Of a stretch of DNA of 42,338 bases, positions 26,864 to 37,485 are shown piece by piece. Position 1 is the stretch's first letter, and the number at the start of each line of letters is the position of its first letter. This DNA is from Legionellales bacterium (GTDB taxonomy: Bacteria > Pseudomonadota > Gammaproteobacteria > DSM-16500), in the NCBI GenBank assembly GCA_947478495.1, contig CANJVW010000016.1:1-42338 (forward strand). Reading direction: 5' to 3'. Position numbers and translations under genes: made by a program. Under the pieces are notes generated by a model. It worked only from the letters and a program-made list of their open reading frames with translations. It was not told the origin of the DNA and did not search any database.

Positions 26864-29775
26864 TCTTTGTCTATGTAAATTTGATGTGGATAGGGCGGAT
26901 GAATATGATTAGCCTTAAAGGCATCCCATATGGCCAGCAAGACGCTCGATCGCACACTGATGCGAGATTTTATTTTTCGAACATTCACATGGTAACGCAC
27001 TTCAATTTCAATTAAATCGTTGTCGATCTCTTTCAGCAGCACTTCTGGAACGGGATCACTCAATACTTCGGGATGTGCCGCGAGCGTTTGATGAATGATA
27101 TCGCGGATAGTATGCGGATCATCTTCTCGATTCACTTTGATCGCAATAATGGATCGAACAATAGAATCTCTCTTTGTCCAATTGATGAATGTTTTGGCAA
27201 AAATTTCAGCGTTAGGAACAACTAATTCCATATTATCCCAGGTGAGAATCGTGACAGCGCGTCCACCAATATGAATAACTTCACCCTCCTCCCCGCTAAT
27301 GGAAACAGTATCGCCAACGCGGAGTGGGCGCTCAAGTAATAATAAAAATCCGCACGCAAAATTATTAAAAAGATCGCGCAGCCCCAAACCTACACCAACA
27401 GCGAAACCGGTTGCGATAAAAGTCAGTGCACGAAAATCAATACCTAAAATACGCAGCCCGATGAAGATACCAACAATAATAACAGTATATTGGCTAAGAA
27501 TGGCAATGCTATTGCGAAGACCGAGATCTTTGGTTCGGGATAGTAAAAAGCGGTAGACGAGCTCGCGCGTCCAGCGAGCAGCCCAAGATAGCACAGCGCC
27601 AATAATGAAGAATTCAATGAAGCTCATGGGCGTGATATTCGTGTGGAATAACGTAAATAAGGGGTAATGCAATAATTGATCTAAGTGAATAATAACAACG
27701 GATTGCTTATCCCAGCCGTACAAATAAAACAAAATAGCCCACGCACAGAAAAAGATTAGAACTTGCGTTATTTTGTCAATCGGTTTGAGAAACGCTTCTG
27801 TCCATAGCCACCCGTTATTGACATAACGAATCAGGTGTTGCGAAAAAAAGTCAAGCGCGTCATTCAGCAAGCCTCGAATAAGCAAATAACCGGCAAGTAC
27901 GACCAGGAAGATGCCCTCATACCAGTAGACGGACAACACAAAGTTAATAAACCCAAAAAACCCAATGACGGAATTAACCAATAACACAAGAGGAACAAGT
28001 GTTGTGAGTAAGCGCACTATTTTTCTGAGGTAAAGACGGTGCTCATCGATGTGAGGCAAGATGAGACCAGAAAACAGCTCTCTTGATCGTAATAAAAAAA
28101 GCGATACAATGCTTAAGAACAGCAAAAATAATCGATATAAAAAATCCTGGACCTCTGTCAGAGGCAGTTGATGCAAGAGAACGGTTGAAGCGGTAACAAT
28201 GCCGCCGAGCAATAACGCCCATCTTAATCGATGGTACAGGCGTGCATCTAGGCCTCTGCGATCATGGATATTTTCAAGCAGGCAAACACGAGCAATAGTC
28301 AGGATTGCCCTGAAGGTGAGCCAAACAATTCCGATATATAAAATAAAGTTAAAATTCTGTTGAGAGATATGGCAGGCATCTAATAATAAAATAATGTTAC
28401 CCAACACAGCGATGCCGAGCAAGTGCCGATGGACGAGCTTAATCGATAGCCACTGAAGACTGATATGAGAGGCTACGTGATCTGGCATCCGAGATAACAG
28501 ACGCGATAAAAATCGATGCAGAGAGAAAAAAAGTAAAATCCAAGCACACTCCAAAAAGAAAAGGCCAGCCCACCCGATAGGTTGAATGGATTGCAAGGAT
28601 GCATAGACTTCGCGCAAGAGATTTTTAACAATTTGCAGAGTAAGCGTCGGGACCAACAATGTTTGCGAGTAGAGATCAATCCATGTTTTGGATCCCATCC
28701 CCCATAATCCTTGACGCTGTGATAATTCCTTTTTGATCATTTGATCGAGAGACACTTGAAAATCAGATAGCGTTTGCTCTAGTCTGTCCAGGTTGGCTAG
28801 AGTTGTTTTGTATTGATCTTCTAGGCGAGCCAGATCACCAACAGATGCAAGATTATTGACTTCGAGTATTTTTTGTTTTTCAAAAATACTGATTCGAGCG
28901 GAGAGCAGCCCATTAAGGCTTGAAAATTGCTTTGTGAGGACGCTTGCTCGATCACTGGTTTTATTCAGCAAGCTGATCGGCGCACCATGCTGTGCCAATA
29001 TTTTTAATTGCTGGATTTGTTCTTCGTAGCGCATCACGAGCATTTGCAAATAAAGGGCATTGACGTTTTCATTTGCATAAAAGATGTCGATATTAATTGC
29101 GCTATAGTTCTGCGAGCTGTTTTGCTTGTTTCGTTCGAGCATAGCGAGTGTGGCATATAAATCATTCAAACGTTTCAGCCAAATAGCCTGCTGACTTTGA
29201 AAAGAAGTCTCATATTTTTTTTGTTCAGACTTGATATCAAGTAGTGCTTTTGATTTCAGAAACAATTCAATTTTAGCATGTTTTTCAAGTGTTATTTTAA
29301 GGGTGTCTTGTGATAAGAGTTGCAACTGTTGAAGATAGGAGAAGTGTGACCTCTCAAGCGCTAGCTGACTATTCTGATCAATGAGATCTTGCTCCAATCG
29401 ATGGATATCTGTGACGCTGCTTTTCGCATTTTTTAAGCCAAACACACGCAATGCATTGAGTTGGTCTTGTGTCTCCGCAAGCGTTTTCTCAATACCACAA
29501 ATAGTTTGCTCTGATTCAGAGAGCTCAATATTAATGCCTTGCAGATTAGATTTTGCAATCTCAATATCCAAATTAGTTTTACTGAGGGTTTCCGGATTCG
29601 CGTGCTCAATGTCGATGCGAGCAAGCTCAAGCGTTGCTTGCTGTTCTCTGTTTTTTAATAGCTCGACTTGCTGAGTCGCTAATGCCGCGACATTGGGCGT
29701 CATCGTTTTTGTATCAGCCCATGCGCTTGTCGCATGGATTAATAAAAAAGCACTTACAAAAAGCGATAGTTTCAC
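26860..29775 (-). CDS. Large MscS-family mechanosensitive channel (MscK/YbdG-like)
   Basis: The 971-residue protein has a signal peptide (ending S-A-W-A-D near 21). A periplasmic coiled-coil domain of about 350 residues follows, then about ten membrane segments (about 390-790) and a C-terminal MscS module. The pore helix and beta domain are recognisable in [17 protein letters not shown], followed by [11 protein letters not shown] and V-P-N-A-E-I. Large MscK-type channels release solutes on hypo-osmotic shock. The exact orthologue (MscK, MscM) is not settled. It sits between ampG and mnmA with ATGA overlaps, an unusual partner for a tRNA-modification gene. Confidence 0.92.
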   Translation of the reverse strand: MKLSLFVSAFLLIHATSAWADTKTMTPNVAALATQQVELLKNREQQATLELARIDIEHANPETLSKTNLDIEIAKSNLQGINIELSESEQTICGIEKTLAETQDQLNALRVFGLKNAKSSVTDIHRLEQDLIDQNSQLALERSHFSYLQQLQLLSQDTLKITLEKHAKIELFLKSKALLDIKSEQKKYETSFQSQQAIWLKRLNDLYATLAMLERNKQNSSQNYSAINIDIFYANENVNALYLQMLVMRYEEQIQQLKILAQHGAPISLLNKTSDRASVLTKQFSSLNGLLSARISIFEKQKILEVNNLASVGDLARLEDQYKTTLANLDRLEQTLSDFQVSLDQMIKKELSQRQGLWGMGSKTWIDLYSQTLLVPTLTLQIVKNLLREVYASLQSIQPIGWAGLFFLECAWILLFFSLHRFLSRLLSRMPDHVASHISLQWLSIKLVHRHLLGIAVLGNIILLLDACHISQQNFNFILYIGIVWLTFRAILTIARVCLLENIHDRRGLDARLYHRLRWALLLGGIVTASTVLLHQLPLTEVQDFLYRLFLLFLSIVSLFLLRSRELFSGLILPHIDEHRLYLRKIVRLLTTLVPLVLLVNSVIGFFGFINFVLSVYWYEGIFLVVLAGYLLIRGLLNDALDFFSQHLIRYVNNGWLWTEAFLKPIDKITQVLIFFCAWAILFYLYGWDKQSVVIIHLDQLLHYPLFTLFHTNITPMSFIEFFIIGAVLSWAARWTRELVYRFLLSRTKDLGLRNSIAILSQYTVIIVGIFIGLRILGIDFRALTFIATGFAVGVGLGLRDLFNNFACGFLLLLERPLRVGDTVSISGEEGEVIHIGGRAVTILTWDNMELVVPNAEIFAKTFINWTKRDSIVRSIIAIKVNREDDPHTIRDIIHQTLAAHPEVLSDPVPEVLLKEIDNDLIEIEVRYHVNVRKIKSRISVRSSVLLAIWDAFKANHIHPPYPHQIYIDKE

Positions 29776-30986
29776 AATTCAACCTTATTCCAGATCGGAA
29801 TTAATAGGAGCAAACCGGGGAGCGACAATAGGAATGATAAAGCGTAAAAGTTCACCCAGCCATAGCGTGTAGAGACAAAGGCGGCTAATGGACCAGTCAA
29901 GCGAATTCCCAATGCCGCAAAGCTTGAGAGGAATGCAAATTGCGTTGCCGTATATTGATGATGACAAATAGACATAATGAACGCGACAAAAGCAGCTGTA
30001 CCCATCCCAGAGCAAAAGGCTTCGATAAAAATCGAAGAGACCATCCAGAGATAGCTTTTTCCTGCTATAGCTAAAAACATAAAAAAAAGATTGGAAAAGG
30101 CTTGGAGTATCCCAAACAATAGTAAAGCGCACCAAATGCTGAGACGCGTCATTAAAATACCACCGACAAATGCTCCTGTAATCGTTGCAAATAGACCAAA
30201 TGTTTTATGAGCAACACCGACCGCAGTCAGAGAGAAGCCCAATCCTTTAAGTAAAAAGAAGCTCATCAGCGACAAAGCAAATGCATCACCAAATTTATAA
30301 AGAAGAATAAAGAGTAGGATGGCAATGATTTTTTTTCGTTTAAAGAAATCTTTAAACGGTTCAATAATAGCGGCGGCAAGTGTCGCAGGCGCCTTAATGC
30401 GATCTGAGATGCTTGGTGCAAGATACGTTGTCAGAGTCGAGAGACCGACCAAGATCGCCATAATTTCATAGGTGATGCGCCAACCCAATCGATCAGCGAG
30501 CAACAACGCAAGACCACCTGAGGTTAGCGTGGCCATACGATACGCAAAAATAAAACCAGCGGTTCCCAATCCGCGTTCATCAGGCAATAACAAATCAGTT
30601 CGATAAGCATCGATTGCAATATCTTGAGACGCCGCGATAAAGGCAACGGTCAGCGCAGCGGCGCCAATAGCGGCTGCGTGCAGACCAGGATCAAAGTGCG
30701 CCATAGCAAACAGGGCAATACAGAGACCAACCTGTGTCGCGAATATCCAGTCTCGGCGCCTTCCTAAAAAAGGCAAGGCAAAACGATCTAAAAGGGGCGA
30801 CCATAAAAACTTAAAGGTATAGGGGAGACCAATCAGTGATAGCGCTCCGATCGCGAGCACGCTAACGCCGGATTGAGTGAACCATGCCTGCAATGTGGCG
30901 CCTGTAAGCGCCACAGGCAGCCCACATGAAAACCCAAGTAACAAAGTGAATAGAATTCGTCTATTTTTAACATAATGTGACCACAT
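29772..30986 (-). CDS. ampG: AmpG-type muropeptide permease (MFS)
   Basis: The 404-residue protein has 12 predicted spans and is related to AmpG, which imports anhydro-muropeptides for cell-wall recycling. Conserved family stretches include G-F-S-C-G-L-P near residue 20, L-P-Y-T-F-K-F-L-W-S-P-L-L-D near 56 and S-Q-D-I-A-I-D-A-Y near 123. ATG 30986 follows GGAG at good spacing; the frame's TTG at 31001 is not needed. It is the first gene of the long minus-strand series and diverges from icd. Other AmpG-like carriers (for example of siderophores) cannot be excluded. Confidence 0.87.
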   Translation of the reverse strand: MWSHYVKNRRILFTLLLGFSCGLPVALTGATLQAWFTQSGVSVLAIGALSLIGLPYTFKFLWSPLLDRFALPFLGRRRDWIFATQVGLCIALFAMAHFDPGLHAAAIGAAALTVAFIAASQDIAIDAYRTDLLLPDERGLGTAGFIFAYRMATLTSGGLALLLADRLGWRITYEIMAILVGLSTLTTYLAPSISDRIKAPATLAAAIIEPFKDFFKRKKIIAILLFILLYKFGDAFALSLMSFFLLKGLGFSLTAVGVAHKTFGLFATITGAFVGGILMTRLSIWCALLLFGILQAFSNLFFMFLAIAGKSYLWMVSSIFIEAFCSGMGTAAFVAFIMSICHHQYTATQFAFLSSFAALGIRLTGPLAAFVSTRYGWVNFYALSFLLSLPGLLLLIPIWNKVEL

Positions 30987-31067
30987 TGAGACTTTCTCCA
31001 AGCAAGCTATATGAACATCAGTATCTTTTAATATAGGATAGACTGCAAGACCTATACGGAGATGAGA

Positions 31068-32276
31068 ATGGATAAGATAATTAAGCTGAACAAGGATTTT
31101 TCACTCGATGTACCCACCCATCCGATCATCCCTTTTATTGAGGGTGATGGGATTGGCGCGGACATCACACCGGTCATGAAACAGGTGGTCGATGCCGGCA
31201 TAAAAAAGGCCTATCAAGGTGCGCGTGCCATTCAGTGGCTGGAGGTTGCAGCAGGCGAAAAAGCGGGTGGACTGCCGCCAGAGACACTTGATACGCTGAA
31301 AAAATATGTTGTATCGATCAAGGGGCCTCTAGCCACATCGGTCGGAACGGGTATGCGCTCCTTGAATGTCACATTACGTCAAGTATTGGATTTATATGTC
31401 TGTCTGCGTCCAGTGCGTTATTTTACAGGCGTGCCAAGCCCCCTGAAAGAACCTTGGAAAACGGATATGGTGATTTTTCGTGAAAATTCGGAAGATATCT
31501 ATGCGGGCATTGAATGGAAAGCCGATAGTCTAGACGCAAAAAAAGTCATTCACTTTTTACAGACAGAAATGAACGTCAAAAAAATTCGATTTCCAGAACA
31601 CTGTGCCATTGGGATTAAACCGGTGTCGCGCGAAGGCACAGAGCGACTCGTTCGACGCGCCATTCAGTATGCCATTGATCATCACCGGCCGTCAGTGACG
31701 TTGGTGCACAAAGGTAATATCATGCAATACACAGAAGGTGCTTTTCGGGATTGGGGTTATGCGCTCGCGCAAAAAGAATTTGGAGCAAAGCCCATTGAAA
31801 AAGGTCCTTGGTGCACACTGAAAAACCCAAAAACAGATCAAGAAATAATCATTAAAGATGTCATTGCCGATGCGTTTTTGCAGCAAATTTTAATTCGTCC
31901 AGCGGATTACAGCGTGATTGCAACGCTCAATTTAAACGGTGACTATGTGTCAGATGCATTAGCCGCGCAAGTCGGCGGAATGGGTATTGCGCCCGGTGCA
32001 AATTTAAGTGATAGCATTGCCCTATTTGAGGCAACACATGGTACCGCGCCAAAGTACGTCGGCCAAAACAAAGTGAACCCAGGATCACTCATTCTGTCAG
32101 CTGAAATGATGTTGCGTCACATCAAGTGGAATGAAGCAGCAGATTGCATTATCAAAGGCATGGAAGGCGCGATTCAAGCCAAAACAGTCACCTATGATTT
32201 TGCCCGATTGATGCCGGATGCGCTTGAGGTGAGTTGCTCAGGGTTTGGGGAAGCTGTCATTAATCATATGAAATAA
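31068..32276 (+). CDS. icd: Isocitrate dehydrogenase, NADP-dependent
   Basis: The 402-residue enzyme oxidises isocitrate to 2-oxoglutarate in the TCA cycle. The serine of the R-S-L-N-V-x-L-R-Q loop, the site phosphorylated by AceK in E. coli, is present. NADP-specific residues are seen in [13 protein letters not shown] and [12 protein letters not shown] 31068 is preferred with GGAG six bases upstream; ATG 31062 lies too close to that site. It is transcribed divergently from ampG and followed by a palindromic repeat. Confidence 0.96.
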   Translation: MDKIIKLNKDFSLDVPTHPIIPFIEGDGIGADITPVMKQVVDAGIKKAYQGARAIQWLEVAAGEKAGGLPPETLDTLKKYVVSIKGPLATSVGTGMRSLNVTLRQVLDLYVCLRPVRYFTGVPSPLKEPWKTDMVIFRENSEDIYAGIEWKADSLDAKKVIHFLQTEMNVKKIRFPEHCAIGIKPVSREGTERLVRRAIQYAIDHHRPSVTLVHKGNIMQYTEGAFRDWGYALAQKEFGAKPIEKGPWCTLKNPKTDQEIIIKDVIADAFLQQILIRPADYSVIATLNLNGDYVSDALAAQVGGMGIAPGANLSDSIALFEATHGTAPKYVGQNKVNPGSLILSAEMMLRHIKWNEAADCIIKGMEGAIQAKTVTYDFARLMPDALEVSCSGFGEAVINHMK

Positions 32277-32307
32277 ATATAGGGTCGCACAAAAATGAGA
32301 TGATGCG

Positions 32308-32398
32308 GTAGGGGGTAGGCAAAGCGCCTTTTGCGTGCCCACCACCCCGCTCATGTGCGATGGTGGTGGGCACGCAAAAGGCGCTTTGCCCACCCTAC
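32308..32398. repeat. Palindromic REP-like element, copy 2
   Basis: A 91-bp inverted repeat begins GTAGGGGGTAGGCAAAGCGC and ends with the near-complement GCGCTTTGCCCACCCTAC. Arms are about 35 bases, with a unique centre at about 32346-32356. It sits between icd and cmk, 20 bases before the cmk ATG. It encodes a false extension of the cmk frame back to 32335. Confidence 0.92.
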
Positions 32399-32418
32399 AG
32401 AATTATCAAGGAGTGTTC

Positions 32419-33078
32419 ATGGTACCCATTATTACTATCGACGGCGCAAGCGGCACCGGTAAAGGCACCGTTAGCGAGCGATTAGCAAAACAATTCGGCT
32501 GGCATTTTTTAGATAGTGGGGCCTTATATCGTTTGCTTGCCGTTGCCGCAGAAAGACATCAAATAGCATTTGATGATGTCTCTCGATTAACAATGCTCGC
32601 TGAAAAATTGGATGTCGTTTTTGCGAAGGGCCATATTCTCTTGGAAGGCGAGTATGTCACTGAGATTATTCGCACCGAGGCCATCGGCAATCTGGCATCT
32701 AAAATTGCTGCATTGCCCACCGCTCGAACGGCGCTATTGGCCCGTCAACGTGTATTTCGCCAGCTGCCCGGGTTGATTGCGGATGGACGTGATATGGGAA
32801 CCGTCATATTCCCTGATTCAACCTGTAAAATTTTCTTAACGGCCAGCATAGAAGAGCGCGCACGTCGGCGCTATAACCAATTAAAAGAAGCAGGGCGGGA
32901 GGCAGATTTGACCTCGTTAGTTAATGAGCTTACCGAGCGAGATACACGAGACAAAACAAGGGCGGTTTCACCCTTAAAGCCTGCTACGGATGCTCTTATC
33001 ATCGATACCGATAAGCTCACCATTGATCAAGTGGTCGAGCGCATCATTCAAGCCGCAAAAATGGCTCATTTGTGTTGA
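32419..33078 (+). CDS. cmk: Cytidylate kinase
   Basis: Cmk (219 aa) phosphorylates CMP and dCMP. The P-loop G-A-S-G-T-G-K-G-T is at residues 9-17, with D-G-R-D-M-G-T-V-I-F-P near 125. The lid region is R-A-R-R-R-Y-N-Q-L near 148. ATG 32419 follows AAGGAG. The conserved cmk-rpsA neighbour pair is present. Confidence 0.96.
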   Translation: MVPIITIDGASGTGKGTVSERLAKQFGWHFLDSGALYRLLAVAAERHQIAFDDVSRLTMLAEKLDVVFAKGHILLEGEYVTEIIRTEAIGNLASKIAALPTARTALLARQRVFRQLPGLIADGRDMGTVIFPDSTCKIFLTASIEERARRRYNQLKEAGREADLTSLVNELTERDTRDKTRAVSPLKPATDALIIDTDKLTIDQVVERIIQAAKMAHLC

Positions 33079-33103
33079 ATGAAGCCAAAAGACGTGGTAG
33101 GCT
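33075..33103 (+). promoter_or_regulatory. Putative rpsA promoter
   Basis: TTGAAT (33075-33080) and TAGGCT (33098-33103) are 17 bases apart, at the very end of cmk. A GC-rich stretch follows the -10 box, as at stringently controlled ribosomal-protein promoters. Confidence 0.45.
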
Positions 33104-33122
33104 GCCTCTCCTAAGCCCGGTG

Positions 33123-33142
33123 CGATAGGTAAAAACCTATCG
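33123..33142 (+). other. Perfect hairpin in the rpsA leader
   Basis: CGATAGGT and ACCTATCG form an 8-bp stem around AAAA, followed by TTATTATT. It may be a weak cmk terminator or part of the rpsA 5' untranslated structure. In E. coli, S1 represses its own leader. Confidence 0.5.
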
Positions 33143-33175
33143 TTATTATTCACTTAACGTTTTAAAGGTCACTAT

Positions 33176-34867
33176 ATGTCTCACAGTTTTGCAGAATTAT
33201 TCGAAGCTAGTCTGAACGAAACCCCCATGATTCCCGGCGCCATTATTACCGGTAAAATCGTCCGCATTGATCATCAGTTTGTTGTTGTCAGCGCGGGTTT
33301 AAAATCAGAATCTATTATCCCCATTGATCAATTTCAAGATGAACATGGCAAAGTCGAGATATCCGTCGGCGATGAAGTGTTGGTTGCATTGGATTCGATT
33401 GAAGATGGATCAGGTGTCACACGGCTGTCGCGTGAACGTGCAAAACGTCAAGAATCCTGGATTTTCTTGGAAAAAGCATTTGAGAAAAAAGAAAATGTGA
33501 CCGGCGTGGTTCAAGGTCGCGTTAAAGGTGGCTTTACCGTTGAGATTAATAAAATACGTGCGTTCTTGCCCGGATCCTTGGTAGATGTTAAACCGGTTCG
33601 TGATCCCGAAACACTCGAAGGCAAAACATTTGAATTTAAAGTTATTAAGATTGACGCAAAGCGTAACAACATTGTGGTATCGCGTCGTTTAGCGATGGAA
33701 TCAGAAAACAGTGTTGAGCGTGAAACATTGCTCGAAAATCTCCATGAAAATGATGAAGTCACCGGTATCGTTAAAAACTTAACAGATTACGGCGCATTTA
33801 TCGATTTAGGTGGTGTCGATGGATTGCTACATATCACCGATATGTCATGGAAGCGCATCAAGCATCCAAGTGAGATTCTGAATATCGGCGATGAAATTAA
33901 AGTAAAAATATTGAAATTTGATCGCGCAACAGCGCGTGTATCATTAGGCCTGAAGCAATTGGGCGATGATCCATGGGCGCACATCACGATTCGTCATCCG
34001 ATCGGCCAACGCTTAGAGGGTCGCGTCACCAATATCACAGATTACGGCTGTTTTGTTGAAATCGAAGAAGGCATTGAAGGCTTGGTGCACGTCTCCGAAA
34101 TGGATTGGACCAATAAAAATGTGAATCCAAACAAAGCGGTTCATTTGGGCCAAGAAGTTGAAGTGATTGTATTGGATATCGATGGTGATCGTCGTCGTAT
34201 CTCTCTCGGCTTAAAGCAATGCACCGAAAATCCATGGAAGTTGTTCTCAACACAACATCAAAAAGGCGATAAAATCACCGCTAAAATCAAATCGATTACC
34301 GACTTTGGTATCTTTATTGGTTTAGATGGCGGTATCGACGGATTGATTCATTTGTCTGATATTTCCTGGAATGAAGCGGCCACCGAAGAAGTCATTCGTC
34401 AGCACCAAAAAGGGGATGAGCTGGAAACCGTCATTCTCGCCATCGATGCTGATCGTGAGCGTATTTCATTAGGGTTAAAGCAATTGGCCGATGATCCTGT
34501 AGCGCTTTATCTCAACTCCGTTGAGAAAGGAGCCATGGTGTCAGGTCAAGTAGCTGAAGTAGATGCTAAGCTCGTTATGATTGAGCTTGCACCGGGTGTC
34601 TTGGGTAGCTTACGTGCGTCTGATATCTCACTTGAAAAAGTGGAAGATGCGCGAACACAATTCAAGGTCGGCGATACCGTTGAAGCAAGAATGATGGGCA
34701 CAGATCGCAAAACTCAAATGATCATGCTCTCAATCAAAGCACCAGCGGTGACAGCTAAAAAACCACGTGCTGCCAAAGAGAAAATGGAAGACAAATCCGG
34801 TGATGGCATGAAAACCACATTGGGTGATTTAATGAAAGCGAGCATGAAACCCGATTCAGATGCTTAA
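33176..34867 (+). CDS. rpsA: 30S ribosomal protein S1
   Basis: S1 (563 aa) unfolds mRNA on the 30S subunit. Six S1/OB repeats are visible, at about residues 22-90, 107-172, 193-262, 279-348, 366-435 and 452-522. Repeats 3-5 share G-x-V-x-x-I-x-D-Y/F-G-x-F/I-I/V. The C-terminal tail is Lys/Asp-rich. Length matches the E. coli protein. The ATG (33176) lies after a long leader containing a hairpin. Confidence 0.98.
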   Translation: MSHSFAELFEASLNETPMIPGAIITGKIVRIDHQFVVVSAGLKSESIIPIDQFQDEHGKVEISVGDEVLVALDSIEDGSGVTRLSRERAKRQESWIFLEKAFEKKENVTGVVQGRVKGGFTVEINKIRAFLPGSLVDVKPVRDPETLEGKTFEFKVIKIDAKRNNIVVSRRLAMESENSVERETLLENLHENDEVTGIVKNLTDYGAFIDLGGVDGLLHITDMSWKRIKHPSEILNIGDEIKVKILKFDRATARVSLGLKQLGDDPWAHITIRHPIGQRLEGRVTNITDYGCFVEIEEGIEGLVHVSEMDWTNKNVNPNKAVHLGQEVEVIVLDIDGDRRRISLGLKQCTENPWKLFSTQHQKGDKITAKIKSITDFGIFIGLDGGIDGLIHLSDISWNEAATEEVIRQHQKGDELETVILAIDADRERISLGLKQLADDPVALYLNSVEKGAMVSGQVAEVDAKLVMIELAPGVLGSLRASDISLEKVEDARTQFKVGDTVEARMMGTDRKTQMIMLSIKAPAVTAKKPRAAKEKMEDKSGDGMKTTLGDLMKASMKPDSDA

Positions 34868-34873
34868 TGCTTA

Positions 34874-35872
34874 ATGAACGCTACTAATAAGGGCGACAAA
34901 TCTGCCGCCCTTTTTAATAATCCACCTCTTATTTCCGTTGCACCCATGATGGACTGCACCGATCGGCACGCTCGCTATTTTCTACGCTTAATCTCACCCA
35001 ACGCCTTGCTTTACACCGAAATGGTCACGTCCAAAGCCATACTCCATGGCGATTGCAAAAAGCTCCTGGATTTTGATGCATTTGAACATCCCGTTGTGTT
35101 GCAACTAGGGGGTAGTGATCCAGCAGAGTTGGCTATGTGTGCGAAGCGTGGCACGGATTGGGGATACAAAGAAATAAACCTTAATGTTGGTTGCCCGAGC
35201 TCTCGCGTGCAATCCGGTCGTTTTGGCGCCTGCCTCATGCTAGAGCCCGAAAGAGTAGCTGATTGCGTTGCAGCCATGTCCGCTGCAACTAGCATCCCCG
35301 TGACGGTAAAGTGTCGCATTGGGGTCGACACACACGATTCTTATGAAGCGTTAACCTCTTTTATTCAAATGGTTTCTGATGCGGGATGTCACACGTTTAT
35401 TGTTCACGCACGAAAGGCGTGGCTTGATGGTTTAAGCCCCAAAGAAAACCGCGAAATACCGCCTTTACAATACGGTGTGGTCCAGCGCATTAAGCGAGAT
35501 TTTCCTCATCTCACTATCATTATCAATGGCGGAATAAAGACGATTGAGGCAATTCAAGAGCACTTGTCATCAGTGGATGGGGTGATGATTGGGCGAGAAG
35601 CCTATGGCAATCCGTATTTTTTGATGAAAGCTGAGCATGCCTTATTTGACACACCCCTTGAAACGCGTGAGACAATTTTGGAGAAGTTTATTCCTTATGT
35701 TGATGCGCAGCTAAAGACTGGTTTAAGATTGTCGAGCATCTCTCGGCATATACTGGGATTATTTCAGGGCGAATCTGGTGCTCGCGCCTTTCGACGTTAC
35801 GTTAGCACGCACGCTCCTCGGCCCGATGCAGGAATAGATGTTTTAAAAAAGGCGTACCTATGCACACGATGA
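34874..35872 (+). CDS. dusA: tRNA-dihydrouridine(20/20a) synthase DusA
   Basis: This FMN-dependent enzyme (332 aa) reduces uridine 20/20a in the tRNA D-loop. DusA-type motifs are [11 protein letters not shown] near residue 50, the catalytic C107 in [15 protein letters not shown], and [15 protein letters not shown] near 178. The ATG is only 6 bases after the rpsA stop. A terminator-like hairpin with a T-run lies inside codons 6-14, and no other standard start precedes the conserved S-V-A-P-M core. The 3' end overlaps the next small gene by 13 bases. Confidence 0.94.
   Translation: MNATNKGDKSAALFNNPPLISVAPMMDCTDRHARYFLRLISPNALLYTEMVTSKAILHGDCKKLLDFDAFEHPVVLQLGGSDPAELAMCAKRGTDWGYKEINLNVGCPSSRVQSGRFGACLMLEPERVADCVAAMSAATSIPVTVKCRIGVDTHDSYEALTSFIQMVSDAGCHTFIVHARKAWLDGLSPKENREIPPLQYGVVQRIKRDFPHLTIIINGGIKTIEAIQEHLSSVDGVMIGREAYGNPYFLMKAEHALFDTPLETRETILEKFIPYVDAQLKTGLRLSSISRHILGLFQGESGARAFRRYVSTHAPRPDAGIDVLKKAYLCTR
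34889..34915 (+). terminator. Intrinsic terminator of rpsA embedded in the dusA 5' coding region
   Basis: AAGGGCG (34889-34895) pairs with CGCCCTT (34906-34912) around a 10-base loop, and a TTTTT run spans 34911-34915. It starts 21 bases after the rpsA stop, the expected place for its terminator. The dusA start codon lies just before it. Confidence 0.65.
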
Positions 35873-36120
35873 TATATAGCTTTCTAAGAAGTATTTCCAA
35901 TTTTGTAGGGATCATAGGCGTTGTGTTGCAATTAGCAGCCTACTATCTATTAAGTATCAATCGATTGAGCTCACAAGCTTTCATTTACTCACTTTTCAAT
36001 ATGCTGGGCGCGCTCTTGATTTTATTTTCTCTATACTTTCATTGGAATATGGCATCCGCGTTGGTCGAATTCGTTTGGTTTTTTATTAGTTTAAAGATGG
36101 TTCTTCGAAAGTTACGATAA
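35860..36120 (+). CDS. CBU_0592 family small membrane protein
   Basis: The 86-residue protein has three apparent membrane helices, at about 12-32, 40-60 and 63-80. It has the pattern G[14 protein letters not shown] followed by [19 protein letters not shown] and W-F-F-I-S. This matches the small domain family named after Coxiella CBU_0592; its function is not known. It overlaps dusA by 13 bases and is probably translationally coupled to it. ATG 35869 is an alternative start. Confidence 0.8.
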   Translation: MHTMIYSFLRSISNFVGIIGVVLQLAAYYLLSINRLSSQAFIYSLFNMLGALLILFSLYFHWNMASALVEFVWFFISLKMVLRKLR

Positions 36121-36124
36121 TGAG

Positions 36125-36208
36125 GTAGGGTGGGCAAAGCGCTTTTTGCGTGCCCACCAATTTTGTGCGTTGGCGGTGGGCACGCAAAAAGCGCTTTGCC
36201 CACCCTAC
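36125..36208. repeat. Palindromic REP-like element, copy 3
   Basis: An 84-bp inverted repeat has near-perfect arms of about 35 bases (GTAGGGTGGGCAAAGCGC ... GCGCTTTGCCCACCCTAC), nearly identical to the copies at 8811 and 32308. It begins four bases after the CBU_0592-type stop and ends two bases before the stop of a transporter remnant. Confidence 0.93.
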
Positions 36209-36209
36209 G

Positions 36210-36347
36210 TTACTGCATTACCTGTTTTTTGCATCCTACAATAATGGCGACAATCACCAACAGCATCCCAATAATATCGCTAGCATGAATCGATTCATTT
36301 AAAAATACAAAAGCAAGCAACGTCGTGCTAATCGGCATTACCCCTGT
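36210..36347 (-). pseudogene. EamA/DMT transporter, C-terminal remnant
   Basis: About 45 codons encode V-M-P-I-S-T-T-L-L-A-F-V-F-L-N-E-S followed by I-I-G-M-L-L-V-I-V-A-I-I-V-G. This is the last two helices of an EamA-type drug/metabolite transporter, with the usual P...L-A...F-L-x-E pattern. No homologous sequence continues upstream in any frame, and the 36348-36498 spacer shows no gene. The rest of the transporter has been deleted, with the palindromic repeat directly at its 3' end. Confidence 0.65.
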
Positions 36348-36498
36348 AAACCGTCTTCTGTCGAGAAATGACCTCGACTTGAAAAGAGTCAATTGGAGGT
36401 TTCGAAAGATCTACTGAAAAACCACAAATTGGGTTAAAATGGCTTGATAAGCACATCAACTCAGGGCATCTGGCTGCCCCACAAGGGAGCAACAATAT

Positions 36499-37461
36499 AT
36501 GATTTTTGCCTGCCTCAATCGCACTAACCTTAGCTCTCAAGAAGTGGGTAAAAATGATCAATCCTTATTGAGGGAAGCGCTATGGATTGATTTGCTCACC
36601 CCCTCCCAGGAAGAGGAAGCGATGGTAGAGCGATCCCTCAATCTTGATGTTCCGACACGCGGGGAGATGCAAGAGATTGAATTGTCTAACCGACTTTATA
36701 AAGAGAATAGCACTATTTTTATGACGGCGAGCATGATAGCGCAGTCGGATTCATCTGAACCTAGTTTTGACCCTGTTACCTTCGTTTTTACAGAACAACG
36801 GTTAATGACAATACGCTATATCGAGCCACAGTCTTTTCAATTATTCGCCTCGAGGCTGAAAAAACTGGATACCACACATCATAACGCACTCACTTTGTTG
36901 ATTGAATTATTAGATGCCACCATTGCTCGCTTAGCGGATACCCTTGAGCTGGTCGGTCAGCGCTTAAATAGCTGCTCGCTTACCATCTTTAGGGCGCAGG
37001 GTATTAAATTGGATTATCGGAAATTTATGCAGCAATTAGGGATGAATGGCGATCTTAATACCAAAGCACGAGAAAGCTTAACCTCGTTTAATCGTTTAAT
37101 CACTTTCTTTATGCAAGTCGCAAACTCTTTCATCAATGAAGAAGCGGTGGCACGATTAGAGATATTAAAAAAAGATATTGCCTCGCTCAGCGATCACTCA
37201 GATTTTCTTTCCATCAAAGTCAATTTTTTGTTAGATGCGACATTAGGGCTTGTTAACATTGAACAGAACAATATTATTAAAATATTTTCTGTCGCGGCTG
37301 TTATTTTCCTGCCACCCACCTTGATTGCTAGCATCTATGGCATGAATTTTAAATTTATGCCGGAATTATACTGGCATGGAGGGTATCTCATTGCGATCAT
37401 TTTAATGCTTTTATCCGCATGGCTGCCCTATAGATACTTTAAATATCGTAAATGGTTGTGA
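36499..37461 (+). CDS. corA: CorA family divalent-cation transporter
   Basis: The 320-residue protein has a cytosolic alpha/beta domain, a long helix (about 200-260) and two C-terminal membrane segments (about 263-280 and 292-312). The signature Y-G-M-N at residues 280-283 forms the selectivity loop for Mg2+/Co2+/Ni2+. The following loop F-K-F-M-P-E-L replaces the common F-x-x-M-P-E and is compatible. AAGGGAG precedes the ATG. Mg2+ uptake is the likely role. It converges on the next gene. Confidence 0.92.
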   Translation: MIFACLNRTNLSSQEVGKNDQSLLREALWIDLLTPSQEEEAMVERSLNLDVPTRGEMQEIELSNRLYKENSTIFMTASMIAQSDSSEPSFDPVTFVFTEQRLMTIRYIEPQSFQLFASRLKKLDTTHHNALTLLIELLDATIARLADTLELVGQRLNSCSLTIFRAQGIKLDYRKFMQQLGMNGDLNTKARESLTSFNRLITFFMQVANSFINEEAVARLEILKKDIASLSDHSDFLSIKVNFLLDATLGLVNIEQNNIIKIFSVAAVIFLPPTLIASIYGMNFKFMPELYWHGGYLIAIILMLLSAWLPYRYFKYRKWL

Positions 37462-37485
37462 ACGTTTGCACCCTTAGTGCATCGG

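Noticed and set aside
32335-32418. N-terminal extension of cmk
   Set aside because: It is encoded by the palindromic repeat; the P-loop region begins properly from ATG 32419 with AAGGAG.
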